Below are positions 32,156 through 40,515 of a DNA stretch of 42,297 nt, one piece after another; positions within the stretch are counted from its first letter, which is position 1; every line of letters starts with the position of its first letter. The notes under the pieces were generated by a model that was given only the letters and a program-made list of their open reading frames with translations, did no database searches and was not told the DNA's origin. The stretch spans positions 1 through 42,297 of the forward strand of contig CAZGYE010000010.1 in NCBI GenBank assembly GCA_964530165.1. Reading direction: 5' to 3'. The position numbers and the translations under genes are program-made. The DNA comes from CAZGYE01 sp964530165 (GTDB lineage Bacteria > Planctomycetota > Planctomycetia > Planctomycetales > Planctomycetaceae).

Positions 32156-32357
32156 CGCATCACCTTTGCGCTGAAAGTTGGGGGTGAACGCCCCCATTCT
32201 ACTGAAATCCACGGTAATTTGCGGGTCATCTCGCAGGAATTGTTGCCGAGTGGTACACTGTTTGCAAATCGTTTGACGAACAACCGTTTTTTCAAAATCA
32301 CCTGGCGGCTGTCCTGCGGGCGGCGAAGGTGCTTTTGATGAGCCGGGAGCATCGGCA

Positions 32358-32804
32358 ATGCCACTGTTTCGCTGGGGGCAAACCTGGGACGCATTTCGCG
32401 ACCTCGAACGCGAGATGGATCGCCTGTTTCACAGCGTGAACCTTACTTTCCAGGGTTTGCGGCTCGGTCGTCAGTATCCGCTCGTGAATCTGTACGAACT
32501 CGATGATGAGTACCTGCTGACTGCCGAGTTGCCCGGAACCCGCACCGAAGACCTCGAGCTGACCGTTGCCGGCGGCATTTTGACGCTAAAAGGCAAACGT
32601 CACGATCCCGACGGCATCGCGGACGACAGTTTTCGCCGGCACGAGCGATTTCGTGGTTCGTGGCAGCGGTCGCTGTCGATCCCCGATCGCGTGCGGGAAG
32701 AGGAGCTCTCCGCCGAGTTTCACGACGGTATTCTTCGAGTTCGGCTGCCGAAAGCCGACGAGCTGACGGCGCGGCAGATTCCGGTTGTGGAAGGAAACGA
32801 CTGA
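32358..32804 (+). CDS. Small heat shock protein Hsp20, first of three
   Basis: This 148-residue protein begins MPLFRWGQTWDAFRDLEREM and has an alpha-crystallin domain (YELDDEYLLTAELPGTRTED, ... HDGILRVRLPKADEL). It is an ATP-independent chaperone that holds unfolded proteins. A GGGAG site lies before ATG 32358. The 200-base region upstream has a TTGACG at 32273 but no clear -10 and no CIRCE element. Confidence 0.93.
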   Translation: MPLFRWGQTWDAFRDLEREMDRLFHSVNLTFQGLRLGRQYPLVNLYELDDEYLLTAELPGTRTEDLELTVAGGILTLKGKRHDPDGIADDSFRRHERFRGSWQRSLSIPDRVREEELSAEFHDGILRVRLPKADELTARQIPVVEGND

Positions 32805-32878
32805 AAGAACTTCCCAGCGCGGGGTTCCTTGGCCCGCGCCGGTTCACTTTTCGATTGACGCCGACCAAGAGGACCACG

Positions 32879-33286
32879 ATGTCGGACGACCTTGTTTCCA
32901 AATCTGAGCAGGAGAAACACGAGGGCGAGCCGGCCCGCGACACCCCGACCGAACGCTTCCTGTTCACACCGCCGATCGACATTTACGAAACCGATGAAGG
33001 ACTCATCCTGCACGCCGACTTGCCCGGGGTTGCCGTCGACTCGCTGGAATTGCAGGTTCGGGACAACAAACTCACGCTGTTCGGCCGGGTGGCGTCTTCG
33101 GTCCCCGAGAACGCAAGAGTGCTGCATCGCGAGTACGAAACTGGAGACTTCCTGCGATCGTTCATCCTCAGCGACGAGGTCGACCACGAGAAGATCACCG
33201 CGAAATTGAACAACGGCGTCTTGAAGGTTGTTCTGCCCAAGGCGCCCCAAGCCGAGCCGCGCCGAATTGAGGTCAACGGCGACTAA
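32879..33286 (+). CDS. Small heat shock protein Hsp20, second of three
   Basis: This 135-residue protein begins MSDDLVSKSEQEKHEGEPAR. Its alpha-crystallin domain includes IYETDEGLILHADLPGVAVD and EKITAKLNNGVLKVVLPKA. The N-terminal arm is short, acidic and unlike that of the first copy. It lies 74 bases after the first gene and 24 before the third, so it is in the same operon. The intact I-x-I-type C-terminal anchor is not obvious (RRIEVNGD). Confidence 0.93.
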   Translation: MSDDLVSKSEQEKHEGEPARDTPTERFLFTPPIDIYETDEGLILHADLPGVAVDSLELQVRDNKLTLFGRVASSVPENARVLHREYETGDFLRSFILSDEVDHEKITAKLNNGVLKVVLPKAPQAEPRRIEVNGD

Positions 33287-33310
33287 ACGGAAAAAACAAC
33301 GGAGAGCTCC

Positions 33311-33829
33311 ATGATGGCCGAAAACGAATCACAGCCCGAAAGCCCCTTGACCGCCTCGGTCGAAAAGCTGCGTCACGAATTGGACCGCTGGCTCGAATTC
33401 GCCGTCACCAAGGGCGAGCGGGCCATGGAGGCCATCCGCCCACGGGGCGACGAGTTTCCTTGGACCCCGGCAATCGACGTCGTGGAATCGGCCGACGAGA
33501 TCCTCATCATCGCCGATCTGCCCGGGATCGACCCGAAATCGGTCGACCTCTTGCTGGCCGGCAACATGCTCACCCTCAGCGGCCAGAAACCGGCGACACC
33601 GACCAAAGAGGAACAAACGGCCCACGCCAACGAGCGGACGCGCGGACCCTTTTCGCGTTCGATTCCCATGCCGGCCCCCGTCGATCCCGACACTGTCTCG
33701 GCCGAGTCACGCGACGGCGTCTTACGGGTCCGCATTGGGAAAACAGAACGGGTAAAAGCACGACAAATTCAGGTGGGTGCGACAAGTGAATCGACCTCAG
33801 CGGAAGCCCCCCCAGACACGAACTCCTGA
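33311..33829 (+). CDS. Small heat shock protein Hsp20, third of three
   Basis: This 172-residue protein begins MMAENESQPESPLTASVEKL. It has an amphipathic N-terminal helix, then an alpha-crystallin domain (IDVVESADEILIIADLPGID, ESRDGVLRVRIGKTERVKAR) and a disordered tail. GGAGAG precedes ATG 33311. It is the most divergent of the three, so they are not recent duplicates and may form mixed oligomers. Confidence 0.92.
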   Translation: MMAENESQPESPLTASVEKLRHELDRWLEFAVTKGERAMEAIRPRGDEFPWTPAIDVVESADEILIIADLPGIDPKSVDLLLAGNMLTLSGQKPATPTKEEQTAHANERTRGPFSRSIPMPAPVDPDTVSAESRDGVLRVRIGKTERVKARQIQVGATSESTSAEAPPDTNS

Positions 33830-33864
33830 CGACGACAGCTCGCCGGGGCATTCTTTACACTCTG

Positions 33865-34344
33865 TTATGCTTCCGGGTGCTGGGTTGTGATCAGCTTCTG
33901 TAGCCCCTGGCCGGTCGGCACGTTGATGAACAGCACGCCGAGGAAGTCTTCGCCGGTGTTGCGGAACTCATGTTCGCAGCCGGGCGGCACGTAGACGACG
34001 TCTTCGGCCCGCACATCCTGGGTCTCGTTGCCGATGATTGCCGTCCCCGTGCCGCGGGTGATCACGACGATCTCCTCCGCATCGGGGTGAATGTGCAGCT
34101 CGGCGACGTGACGGCCCCCCGGGGGGATGAGCATGTGGTGCACGAACTGAACGGTTTCCAGACAGGTCCTCTCCGGCGGAGTCTCGGTTTCGTAGAGTCG
34201 CCGCACCGGCGCCGATATCTCCGCCCTGTTCCGCCAATTGCCGTCGGCATCCCGCACCTGATATTCGATCACGCGGCGCCGATTGTTGAACAGCAGACTC
34301 TGGACGACGCCGAAAACTTGCGATTTCCAGTTGGAGACAGGCAT
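33865..34344 (-). CDS. Cupin-domain protein
   Basis: This 159-residue protein begins MPVSNWKSQVFGVVQSLLFN. It has one cupin barrel: PPGGRHVAELHIHPDAEEIV contains the two histidines and glutamate of motif 1, and PPGCEHEFRNTGEDFLGVLF carries the motif 2 histidine. It probably binds a divalent metal; the substrate is unknown. The start is chosen for family similarity and because upstream residues overlap the next gene. It follows the 384-residue secreted protein gene by 73 bases. Confidence 0.85.
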   Translation of the reverse strand: MPVSNWKSQVFGVVQSLLFNNRRRVIEYQVRDADGNWRNRAEISAPVRRLYETETPPERTCLETVQFVHHMLIPPGGRHVAELHIHPDAEEIVVITRGTGTAIIGNETQDVRAEDVVYVPPGCEHEFRNTGEDFLGVLFINVPTGQGLQKLITTQHPEA

Positions 34345-34417
34345 GACAAGGTTCCATTTGCATACAAAATTTGGGTGAAGTGACCAAGCGGGAAACTCAT
34401 CCGTTCTCGTTGTCCGG

Positions 34418-35572
34418 TCACCGCTCACGTCGTTCCGGCGGTGTTGGGCCGCCAGAGCGGCCCCGCGGAGGCCGTTTGCCCACAGAGGGTCGGTACGGCC
34501 CACCTCGCCTGCCGCCCGGGCGGCGGTGCGGGCCGCTCGGACGACGGAGTCCGGCCCGGGCGGCCAATTCGTACACGACCTTGCGCATCTTTGCCGTGTC
34601 GACGGGGGACTTGTCGCGGTGCTGTAAAGCATAGAGCAGCACCAGGCGGCGCTGCGCCTGCTCGGTCGGCAGACGCATGATTTCGTCGCGGCGGACATCA
34701 TCGAGCTGGACGAAGAATTTATTGATGTCCTTCTCGCTCGGTTTGTGCCGTTCCGCCTCGGCATGCAGCTCGGCGACCAGCCCCGCGACGATCAACTTGA
34801 CCAACTCTCGCCGCCGACGGTCGGGTTTGGGAATGGCGGCCAGCTGCTTCCGGATCCCCGCATCGCTGACGGCGGCGAGCATCTTCTGGATCAGCGGTTC
34901 GCTCGGCCAGGCTCTTCCCCCCGAACGCCCCAAAGCGGCATCGGGCTTCAGCACCGCTTCCAAGGCCAACAGGTAGCGGTCGAGGCCCTCGTGTTTTTCG
35001 AGTTCTCGTCGCACATCCCGTGACAGCGGCACACTGTTCTCAGCGACTTGCATCACGCCGGCCAGATCCGCCGAGCTCAAGCGGCGGCCGAATCCGAGGA
35101 AACGGCCGAGGTTCGGCCCCAAACTACCGGGGTAGACTCGCCGTGGTCGGGCTTGTTTGATCTTTTGCTCCTGCTTGAACTTGCGGATCAGCTCCATCTT
35201 CTCCGAGTGGTTGGCTGCCTTACGAAGCTCTTCCCATTGCCAGGGTGAAAGGGTTGTCAACCAGTTGTAATAGGCGTGCATGACCCGGCGCAGGTTGCCG
35301 CCGGCTTGCTCATCCGCTTCGAGCTGCCGGTCGAGTTGACGGTACACGGCGCGCCGGCTCTCGGGGAGAGAGAGAAACGTCTTGAACTTGCGTTTGAGCC
35401 GTTCGCGGTCTACGACCGACATCCGCTCGATCTCTTGCCTACGGGCTTCAGCAACGTCAGCAGGCATCTCACCGGGATTCTCCGCGCCGGCGCCGGAAAG
35501 CATCGTCAGCGCCGCCATGCAGACCAGGCTCGCAACGAACACCCGACGAGGCTCACTCTTGTTTCGGCTCAT
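34418..35572 (-). CDS. Secreted protein in the sigma-factor operon
   Basis: This protein has 384 residues from ATG 35572 and begins with a signal-like segment (RRVFVASLVCMAALTMLSGA). The body is helical and basic, with repeated R-rich helices (ERLKRKFKTFLSLPESRRAV, WQWEELRKAANHSEKMELIR). The tail is Arg/Gly/Pro-rich (HRRPGGRRGGPYRPSVGKRP). Its start overlaps the end of the anti-sigma gene by 20 bases. I recall such proteins as planctomycete-specific; it may be a periplasmic sensor for the anti-sigma factor, but that is inference. Confidence 0.8.
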   Translation of the reverse strand: MSRNKSEPRRVFVASLVCMAALTMLSGAGAENPGEMPADVAEARRQEIERMSVVDRERLKRKFKTFLSLPESRRAVYRQLDRQLEADEQAGGNLRRVMHAYYNWLTTLSPWQWEELRKAANHSEKMELIRKFKQEQKIKQARPRRVYPGSLGPNLGRFLGFGRRLSSADLAGVMQVAENSVPLSRDVRRELEKHEGLDRYLLALEAVLKPDAALGRSGGRAWPSEPLIQKMLAAVSDAGIRKQLAAIPKPDRRRRELVKLIVAGLVAELHAEAERHKPSEKDINKFFVQLDDVRRDEIMRLPTEQAQRRLVLLYALQHRDKSPVDTAKMRKVVYELAARAGLRRPSGPHRRPGGRRGGPYRPSVGKRPPRGRSGGPTPPERRER

Positions 35573-36092
35573 CACTTTTTTCCGGTTCGTCGGTGTCGTC
35601 GGCGACATCCGAAGCGAAAAACCCACTTTGTTGAAGGTCTTTGACAAAATCGATGTTGCCGACTTCGATATAAACGTCGATCTCTTGAATCAATGGGAGC
35701 TCCTCAACCAACTGCTCCGTCTCGACGGGAATCCAGCGATTGGTGATGAAAAACCCGAGCACAGCCGACACCGCCAGCCCCGCCAGCCAGCCGGCGGCGA
35801 TCACCCCCTGCTGCCCCCGCTGAAACCAAACTTTCTCAGAGATCGGCTCGCGGTAGTCGTCGATTCTGATGGTCGACATTGTCCGCTCGGTGAAGTCGTC
35901 GGGCGCGTCGTGCAACGGCAAATGGTCGAGCATTTCCCAGGTGCGCACCAGCACCTCCACCTCGTTGCGGGCGACCGGACTGTGCGTCAAGATGCGCTCG
36001 ATCTCCCGGCTGCCGGCCTCGTCCAGCTCGCCGTCGAGGTAGGCGACCAGGTCGGAACGCTGTTGGGTGCTCAAACGAGGAATCTTTTCCAT
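35553..36092 (-). CDS. Membrane-bound anti-sigma factor
   Basis: This 179-residue protein begins with an anti-sigma N-terminal domain (LSTQQRSDLVAYLDGELDEA), which lacks the HxxxCxxC zinc site. It has one membrane span at about 96-117 (GVIAAGWLAGLAVSAVLGFF) and an acidic extracytoplasmic C-terminus ending EPEKSDEPKQE. It starts nine bases after the sigma gene and should hold the sigma factor at the membrane. Confidence 0.85.
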   Translation of the reverse strand: MEKIPRLSTQQRSDLVAYLDGELDEAGSREIERILTHSPVARNEVEVLVRTWEMLDHLPLHDAPDDFTERTMSTIRIDDYREPISEKVWFQRGQQGVIAAGWLAGLAVSAVLGFFITNRWIPVETEQLVEELPLIQEIDVYIEVGNIDFVKDLQQSGFFASDVADDTDEPEKSDEPKQE

Positions 36093-36101
36093 AATTCCAG
36101 G

Positions 36102-36824
36102 CTATCGAATGTACGACTCCAATTTGCCTCGCAGATTGTCACGCGCCCGGGACAACAACGACTTCACCGCCGCGGACGACATGTCCATCGTCTCGCCGAT
36201 GTCTGCGTAGCTCATTTCTTCGAACCTGTGCAGCAGCACGGCCAATCGCTGCCGATCGTTCAGCTCATCGACGGCCGACTGCACGATGGCCCGCATCTCA
36301 CTCTTGTGGGCTTGTCTGGTCGGCATCAGGGCCGACTTCTCAGCAATCAGTTTCTCTTCCGGACGAATACCCAACGGCCCCGAATCACGAATGTTCAAAG
36401 GGACTTCCTTCCTGCGTCCCTTGCGTCTGCGCGAATTGCTCGCCAGGTTGTTCGCGATGCGGAACAACCACGTCGAGAATTTCGCCGTTGGTTCATACCC
36501 GTTGCGGGCGCGGTAAATTCTCAGAAAAACATCCTGGGCCAGGTCCTCTGCGGACTCCTGGTCGTGCAAAACGTGATGAAAGATGCCCACAATTCGGTCC
36601 TGATACGACGCCACCAACTGGGCAAAGGCCTCTTCGTCTCCTTCCTTGGTGCGCAACATCAATTGCACGTCGGGGTCGCGAAGAAACGCTCTCGCACTCG
36701 TGTCGCTGGTGACCACGTTCTTTCCAGTGACTGGTGAATTCTCTTCTAATTCAACCCGCTTCCGGGCCAAAAGTTCTTTTCCCACCTTGTCATTATAGTT
36801 TTTCTTGTCGGTCGCGGTTAGCAT
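36102..36824 (-). CDS. ECF-type RNA polymerase sigma factor
   Basis: This 240-residue protein has sigma region 2 at about 53-135 (GDEEAFAQLVASYQDRIVGI, DLAQDVFLRIYRARNGYEPT) and region 4 at 178-232 (LNDRQRLAVLLHRFEEMSYA, DIGETMDMSSAAVKSLLSRA). The 40-residue N-terminal extension and a linker of about 40 residues are longer than in minimal ECF factors. It should transcribe an envelope- or stress-related regulon when released by the anti-sigma factor; autoregulation is usual for such pairs. Confidence 0.93.
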   Translation of the reverse strand: MLTATDKKNYNDKVGKELLARKRVELEENSPVTGKNVVTSDTSARAFLRDPDVQLMLRTKEGDEEAFAQLVASYQDRIVGIFHHVLHDQESAEDLAQDVFLRIYRARNGYEPTAKFSTWLFRIANNLASNSRRRKGRRKEVPLNIRDSGPLGIRPEEKLIAEKSALMPTRQAHKSEMRAIVQSAVDELNDRQRLAVLLHRFEEMSYADIGETMDMSSAAVKSLLSRARDNLRGKLESYIR

Positions 36825-36918
36825 GAAGGCTACGGTAACTTCTAAAAATCCAAAACCTTACCACCGGCCTTTCTCTCGTAAGTCGTTGGAAGGGAGGGCG
36901 AAGCTCTCGCTGAGCCGG

Positions 36919-36973
36919 CAAAGCCCGCCGGTGGCAACCGGCGGGACCCACGGGTTGCCACCCGTGGGCTTTG
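36919..36973. repeat. Double-hairpin intergenic repeat
   Basis: Two perfect 9-bp hairpins stand side by side, CCCGCCGGT-GGCA-ACCGGCGGG (36924-36945) and CCCACGGGT-TGCC-ACCCGTGGG (36947-36968). They are flanked by CAAAG and CTTTG, so the whole can form a cruciform. It lies between the divergent sigma and eboE genes; the rest of 36825-37089 shows no gene. Confidence 0.8.
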
Positions 36974-37089
36974 ATGCGAAATCGCGGCTCGGCAGGCGCC
37001 TCGCCCTCACGACCGACAATTCACGGGACAAAGCCTAGACTTGGCGCCGTGCAAGCTCCTCCAACAACCTGCAGGAAGAATCTTCGCCG

Positions 37090-38250
37090 ATGACTCTCAG
37101 CACGCTGCCGCTGAGCTATTGTACTAACGTTCATCCGGGGCGAACCCTTGCCGAAGTCGACCAGGGGCTGGACAATTACACGGCACCTCTCCGCGAAAAC
37201 TTCGGGGCGCCACTGGCGGCCGGGTTGTGGCTGGCGCAGCCGGTGACGGCCGAACTGCTCGAATCGGCCGATCGACTTGCCACGTTTGCCGAAGGACTCG
37301 ATCGCCGCGGCCTGACGTGCCAGACACTCAACGCGTTTCCGTACGGCGATTTCCACAGCTCGCGGGTCAAGCGGAACGTCTACCTTCCCGACTGGTCGCA
37401 GCCAGAACGGTTGGAGTTCACACTCGACTGCGCCACAATTCTCGCGACTCTGCTGCCTGAAAACAGCGACGGCAGCATTTCGACCGTGCCGCTCGGATTC
37501 AAGGAGTTCGAACACCGCGCCGATTTCATTGATCGCTCACTCGACCAGCTCATCCGGTTGGCAGGGCGATTGAGTCAGCTCCACGCGGAGACCGGCAAGT
37601 TGATTCGTCTGGCCATCGAACCCGAACCGTTCTGCCTGCTCGAAACGACCGGCGAGGCCATCGCGTTCTTCGGGCGGCTGTGGGATCGGGCGGCTGAAGC
37701 AAACGCCGACGAACCCGTGCGGCAGCATCTCGGCCTCTGCTACGATGTCTGCCATCAGGCGGTCGAGTTCGAAGATGTGGCCGCGTCGATCCGAAACCTC
37801 ACTCAGGCCGGAGTGCGCATCAACAAGGTGCACATCACCTGTGCGATCCAGTTGGATCATCCGGCGGAGAATCAACAGGGACGAGGGAAACTGGCGCGTT
37901 ACGTCGAGCCGCGCTATCTTCACCAAACCATGGCCCGGACCCGTTCCGGCGAAATTCTCAAAGAAGTCGATCTCACCGAACGGCTGGCGCTCGACCCGGA
38001 CTCGGCATTCCGCGACGCGGAGATATGGCGGGTCCATTTTCACGTTCCCGTCGACGCCGAACCTTTGGGGCCGCTCGCCAACACCCGCAACGAATTGAAA
38101 CGCGCACTTGCGGCCGTTGTCGAACTGGACTATGCACCGCATCTGGAAGTCGAAACGTACACCTGGGACGTCCTGCCCGGCAGGCCCGAGACCAATCTCG
38201 TCGACGGCCTGACGCGAGAGCTCATCGCAACCCGCGAGTTGCTCGGCTGA
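37090..38250 (+). CDS. EboE-like metabolite-traffic protein (TIM-barrel)
   Basis: This 386-residue protein begins MTLSTLPLSYCTNVHPGRTL. It contains LNAFPYGDFHSSRVKRNVYL, PDWSQPERLEF, ISTVPLGFKEF and EPEPFCLLETTGEAIAFF, the pattern of EboE, which belongs with sugar-phosphate-isomerase-like TIM barrels. Metal-site residues such as the H of CYDVCHQAVEFED are present. EboE is normally part of an ebo cluster that exports or handles small molecules; no other ebo gene is in the window. Confidence 0.85.
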   Translation: MTLSTLPLSYCTNVHPGRTLAEVDQGLDNYTAPLRENFGAPLAAGLWLAQPVTAELLESADRLATFAEGLDRRGLTCQTLNAFPYGDFHSSRVKRNVYLPDWSQPERLEFTLDCATILATLLPENSDGSISTVPLGFKEFEHRADFIDRSLDQLIRLAGRLSQLHAETGKLIRLAIEPEPFCLLETTGEAIAFFGRLWDRAAEANADEPVRQHLGLCYDVCHQAVEFEDVAASIRNLTQAGVRINKVHITCAIQLDHPAENQQGRGKLARYVEPRYLHQTMARTRSGEILKEVDLTERLALDPDSAFRDAEIWRVHFHVPVDAEPLGPLANTRNELKRALAAVVELDYAPHLEVETYTWDVLPGRPETNLVDGLTRELIATRELLG

Positions 38251-38284
38251 TCTGCAACCGTCGTTGGCGCACGAGCAAACTCCA

Positions 38285-38314
38285 TTGACGAACAGCTAGC
38301 GCGGAGAGTATTCT
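38285..38314 (+). promoter_or_regulatory. Promoter and GGA-rich leader of csrA
   Basis: TTGACG (38285-38290) and TATTCT (38309-38314) are 18 bases apart. The expected RNA then contains CGGAG, TCGGAGG and AAGGAAG (38321-38356), the last as ribosome site of csrA. GGA motifs in such a leader are what CsrA binds, so autorepression is plausible. Confidence 0.5.
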
Positions 38315-38364
38315 GATCGCCGGAGAAAAGACATCGGAGGTTCCTCACACAAGGAAGTCCTGGC

Positions 38365-38580
38365 ATGCGGATCATCAGCCGGAAGCTGAATGAAGAGTTC
38401 TCACTGAATGAGTCGGTTCGTATCAGAATCGTTGAACTGAACGAAGGCCGGGTTCGCATCGGGGTCGCCGCTCCGGACGACATGCCCGTTGGCCGCATAC
38501 CGCTTCGGTCTGAATTCGAGGCCGGGCAGCTCGACTGCGAGTCGATGATTATCGCCGACGACTCGGCTGTGGGCGTCTAG
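38365..38580 (+). CDS. csrA: Carbon storage regulator CsrA
   Basis: This 71-residue protein begins MRIISRKLNEEFSLNESVRI and continues RIVELNEGRVRIGVAAPDDM. The first strand and the VRIGVxAP core are standard. The conserved VHR of the RNA-binding face is VGR here, keeping the arginine but not the histidine, and the C-terminal helix ends in an unusual acidic tail. It binds GGA-containing mRNA leaders. AAGGAAG precedes ATG 38365. Confidence 0.9.
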   Translation: MRIISRKLNEEFSLNESVRIRIVELNEGRVRIGVAAPDDMPVGRIPLRSEFEAGQLDCESMIIADDSAVGV

Positions 38581-38594
38581 CGTCGCCCCCCCTA

Positions 38595-38702
38595 TCGGTT
38601 CGGCCCTTTCCGAACCGAGCGAGGGGTGGCTGGGGTCGAACATCGTGAGCCCCCAGGTCTTGCAGCATCTGTGGGGTCGCTTTGCTCCACCACAGCCACC
38701 CC
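38595..38702. repeat. Hairpin and inverted repeat between csrA and mmsA
   Basis: A perfect 9-bp hairpin TCGGTTCGG-CCCTTT-CCGAACCGA (38595-38618) follows the csrA stop and may end its transcript. It is followed by a unit bounded by GGGGTGGCTG (38623-38632) and CAGCCACCCC (38693-38702), an intergenic-type repeat. The remaining bases to 38879 show nothing else. Confidence 0.65.
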
Positions 38703-38879
38703 GACGAACAGAGCGGGCATCCGGGAAACCGAACGCGTCCGACGGCCAATTGGCTTCTACCGGGCTGCAAAACGACGCCTTTCTTGACGGCACGGTCGCC
38801 AGCCGGGAACATAGACAAAACCACCGGCTTTCCGTCCGCCACCCAACTCATCGACCACCGAGAGATCGAGACTTTCACC

Positions 38880-40403
38880 ATGCCACAGGCAACGACGACG
38901 CGACAAACAGATCTTGTGCCGTGGCTGCAGGCCGGAGAATGGCTGACCGGCCCCGCCGCACGCTTCGATGACGTCTACAACCCGTCGACCGGAAAAGTCA
39001 TTGGGCGGGTGCCGCTCTGCTCGGCAGAACAGACTGGCAGTGTTGTCGAGGCGGCTCACGCCGCGCTGCCCGCTTGGAGCGCCACCGCCGTTGTGGAACG
39101 GGCCCGCGTGATGTTCCGCTTTCGTGCTCTTCTGGAACAATACTTCGAAGAGTTGGCCGCCCTGGTCACTTGCGAGCACGGCAAGACAATCGGCGAGTCT
39201 CGGGCCGAGGTGCAGCGCAGTCTGGAAGTGGCGGAGTTTGCCTGCGGCATTCCGAGTCTGCTGATGGGCAACACGCTGCCCAACATCGCCGGCGAGGTCG
39301 ACGCCGAGACGGCACGGCATCCCGTTGGTGTGTGCGTGGGTATCACGCCGTACAATTTCCCGTCGATGGTACCGATGTGGATGATTCCGATCGCGCTGGT
39401 GTGCGGGAACACCTTCGTGTTGAAGCCGTCGGAAAAGGTTCCGCTGTCTGCCGTTCGCCTCGGCGAATTGCTGACGGAAGCGGGTCTGCCGCCGGGGGTT
39501 TTCAACATCGTGCACGGCGACCGGGAATGTGTCGACGCCCTGCTCACTCACCCGCTGGTCGCTGCGGTTTCGTTTGTCGGCTCGACGGCCATTGCCCGTC
39601 ACGTGTACGAGACGGCCGCCAGTCACGGCAAGCGGGTGCAGGCGGCTGGCGGGGCGAAGAATCATCTGATCGTCATGCCCGACGCCGAGATGGACTTGGC
39701 GGTCAAAGGGCTGGCCGCCTCGGGGTTTGGCTGCGCCGGACAGCGGTGCATGGCCGGCAGCATCGCCGTTGCCGTTGGTGGGATCGGCGACACCTTGGTG
39801 GATGAACTCTGCCGGCATGCCGGTAGCCTTCGCGTCGGTCCGACTGACGGCGGCGCCGACGTCGACATGGGACCGGTCATTCGCGCAGAACACCGAGTCC
39901 GAATTGCCGACTATCTCGACATCGCCGCCGAAGAGGGCGCCGAGGTGGTGCTCGACGGTCGGCGAGACTTCGATTCCGACGGTTTTCTCATCGGCCCCTG
40001 TGTCATCGATCGTGTCGAACCGACGATGCGAGTGGCCACCGACGAAATTTTCGGGCCGGTGCTCACTGTCATTCGCGCAAACGATCTGGACCACGCGCTG
40101 GAAATCGGACAGAAGTGTCCTTACGGCAACGGCGCGTCGATCTTTACCCGCGACGGTTTCGCCGCCCGGCAGTTCAAGCAGCACTTCAATGCTGGGATGA
40201 TCGGCATCAACGTCGGTGTTCCCGCCCCGATGGCCTGGTTCCCCTTTACCGGATGGAACCAATCGTTTTTCGGCGACCTGCACATTCAGGGTGCCGAAGG
40301 CATCATGTTTTACACCCGGCAGAAAGTCACCCTGACCCGCTGGTTCCGATCCGCTGCCGACTCGCACCACGACCCGGTTTGGAGAATGGAGCAGAAGCAG
40401 TAA
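38880..40403 (+). CDS. mmsA: Methylmalonate-semialdehyde dehydrogenase (CoA-acylating)
   Basis: This protein has 507 residues from ATG 38880, beginning MPQATTTRQTDLVPWLQAGE. The substrate signature TPYNFPSMVPMWM (156-168), NAD-binding FVGST, catalytic Cys C290 (FGCAGQRCMAGS) and the C-terminal GWNQSFFGDLHIQGAEGIMF are typical of MmsA. It oxidises methylmalonate semialdehyde to propionyl-CoA in valine and myo-inositol degradation. An upstream in-frame ATG would add 66 residues from the repeat region and was rejected. Confidence 0.94.
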   Translation: MPQATTTRQTDLVPWLQAGEWLTGPAARFDDVYNPSTGKVIGRVPLCSAEQTGSVVEAAHAALPAWSATAVVERARVMFRFRALLEQYFEELAALVTCEHGKTIGESRAEVQRSLEVAEFACGIPSLLMGNTLPNIAGEVDAETARHPVGVCVGITPYNFPSMVPMWMIPIALVCGNTFVLKPSEKVPLSAVRLGELLTEAGLPPGVFNIVHGDRECVDALLTHPLVAAVSFVGSTAIARHVYETAASHGKRVQAAGGAKNHLIVMPDAEMDLAVKGLAASGFGCAGQRCMAGSIAVAVGGIGDTLVDELCRHAGSLRVGPTDGGADVDMGPVIRAEHRVRIADYLDIAAEEGAEVVLDGRRDFDSDGFLIGPCVIDRVEPTMRVATDEIFGPVLTVIRANDLDHALEIGQKCPYGNGASIFTRDGFAARQFKQHFNAGMIGINVGVPAPMAWFPFTGWNQSFFGDLHIQGAEGIMFYTRQKVTLTRWFRSAADSHHDPVWRMEQKQ

Positions 40404-40417
40404 CAACCATAAACAGA

Positions 40418-40504
40418 AGGGATTAGGGGTTAGGGATTAGTCATACGGAATAGCGAATTATCAACAGCGGAATTCGATCCCCTATCCCCTATCCCCTAAT
40501 CCCT
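40418..40504. repeat. Inverted low-complexity repeat before ade
   Basis: The left block is built of AGGGATTAGGGGTTAGGGAT (from 40418) and the right block (40478-40504) of ATCCCCTATCCCCTAATCCC. They are approximate complements with about 40 bases between. This is a typical planctomycete intergenic repeat and could form a hairpin that ends the mmsA transcript. Confidence 0.65.
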
Positions 40505-40515
40505 CCCTGAGACAA

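Noticed and set aside
32221..32300. CIRCE or other heat-shock operator before the Hsp20 genes
   Set aside because: No TTAGCACTC-type inverted repeat is present; only a lone TTGACG was seen.
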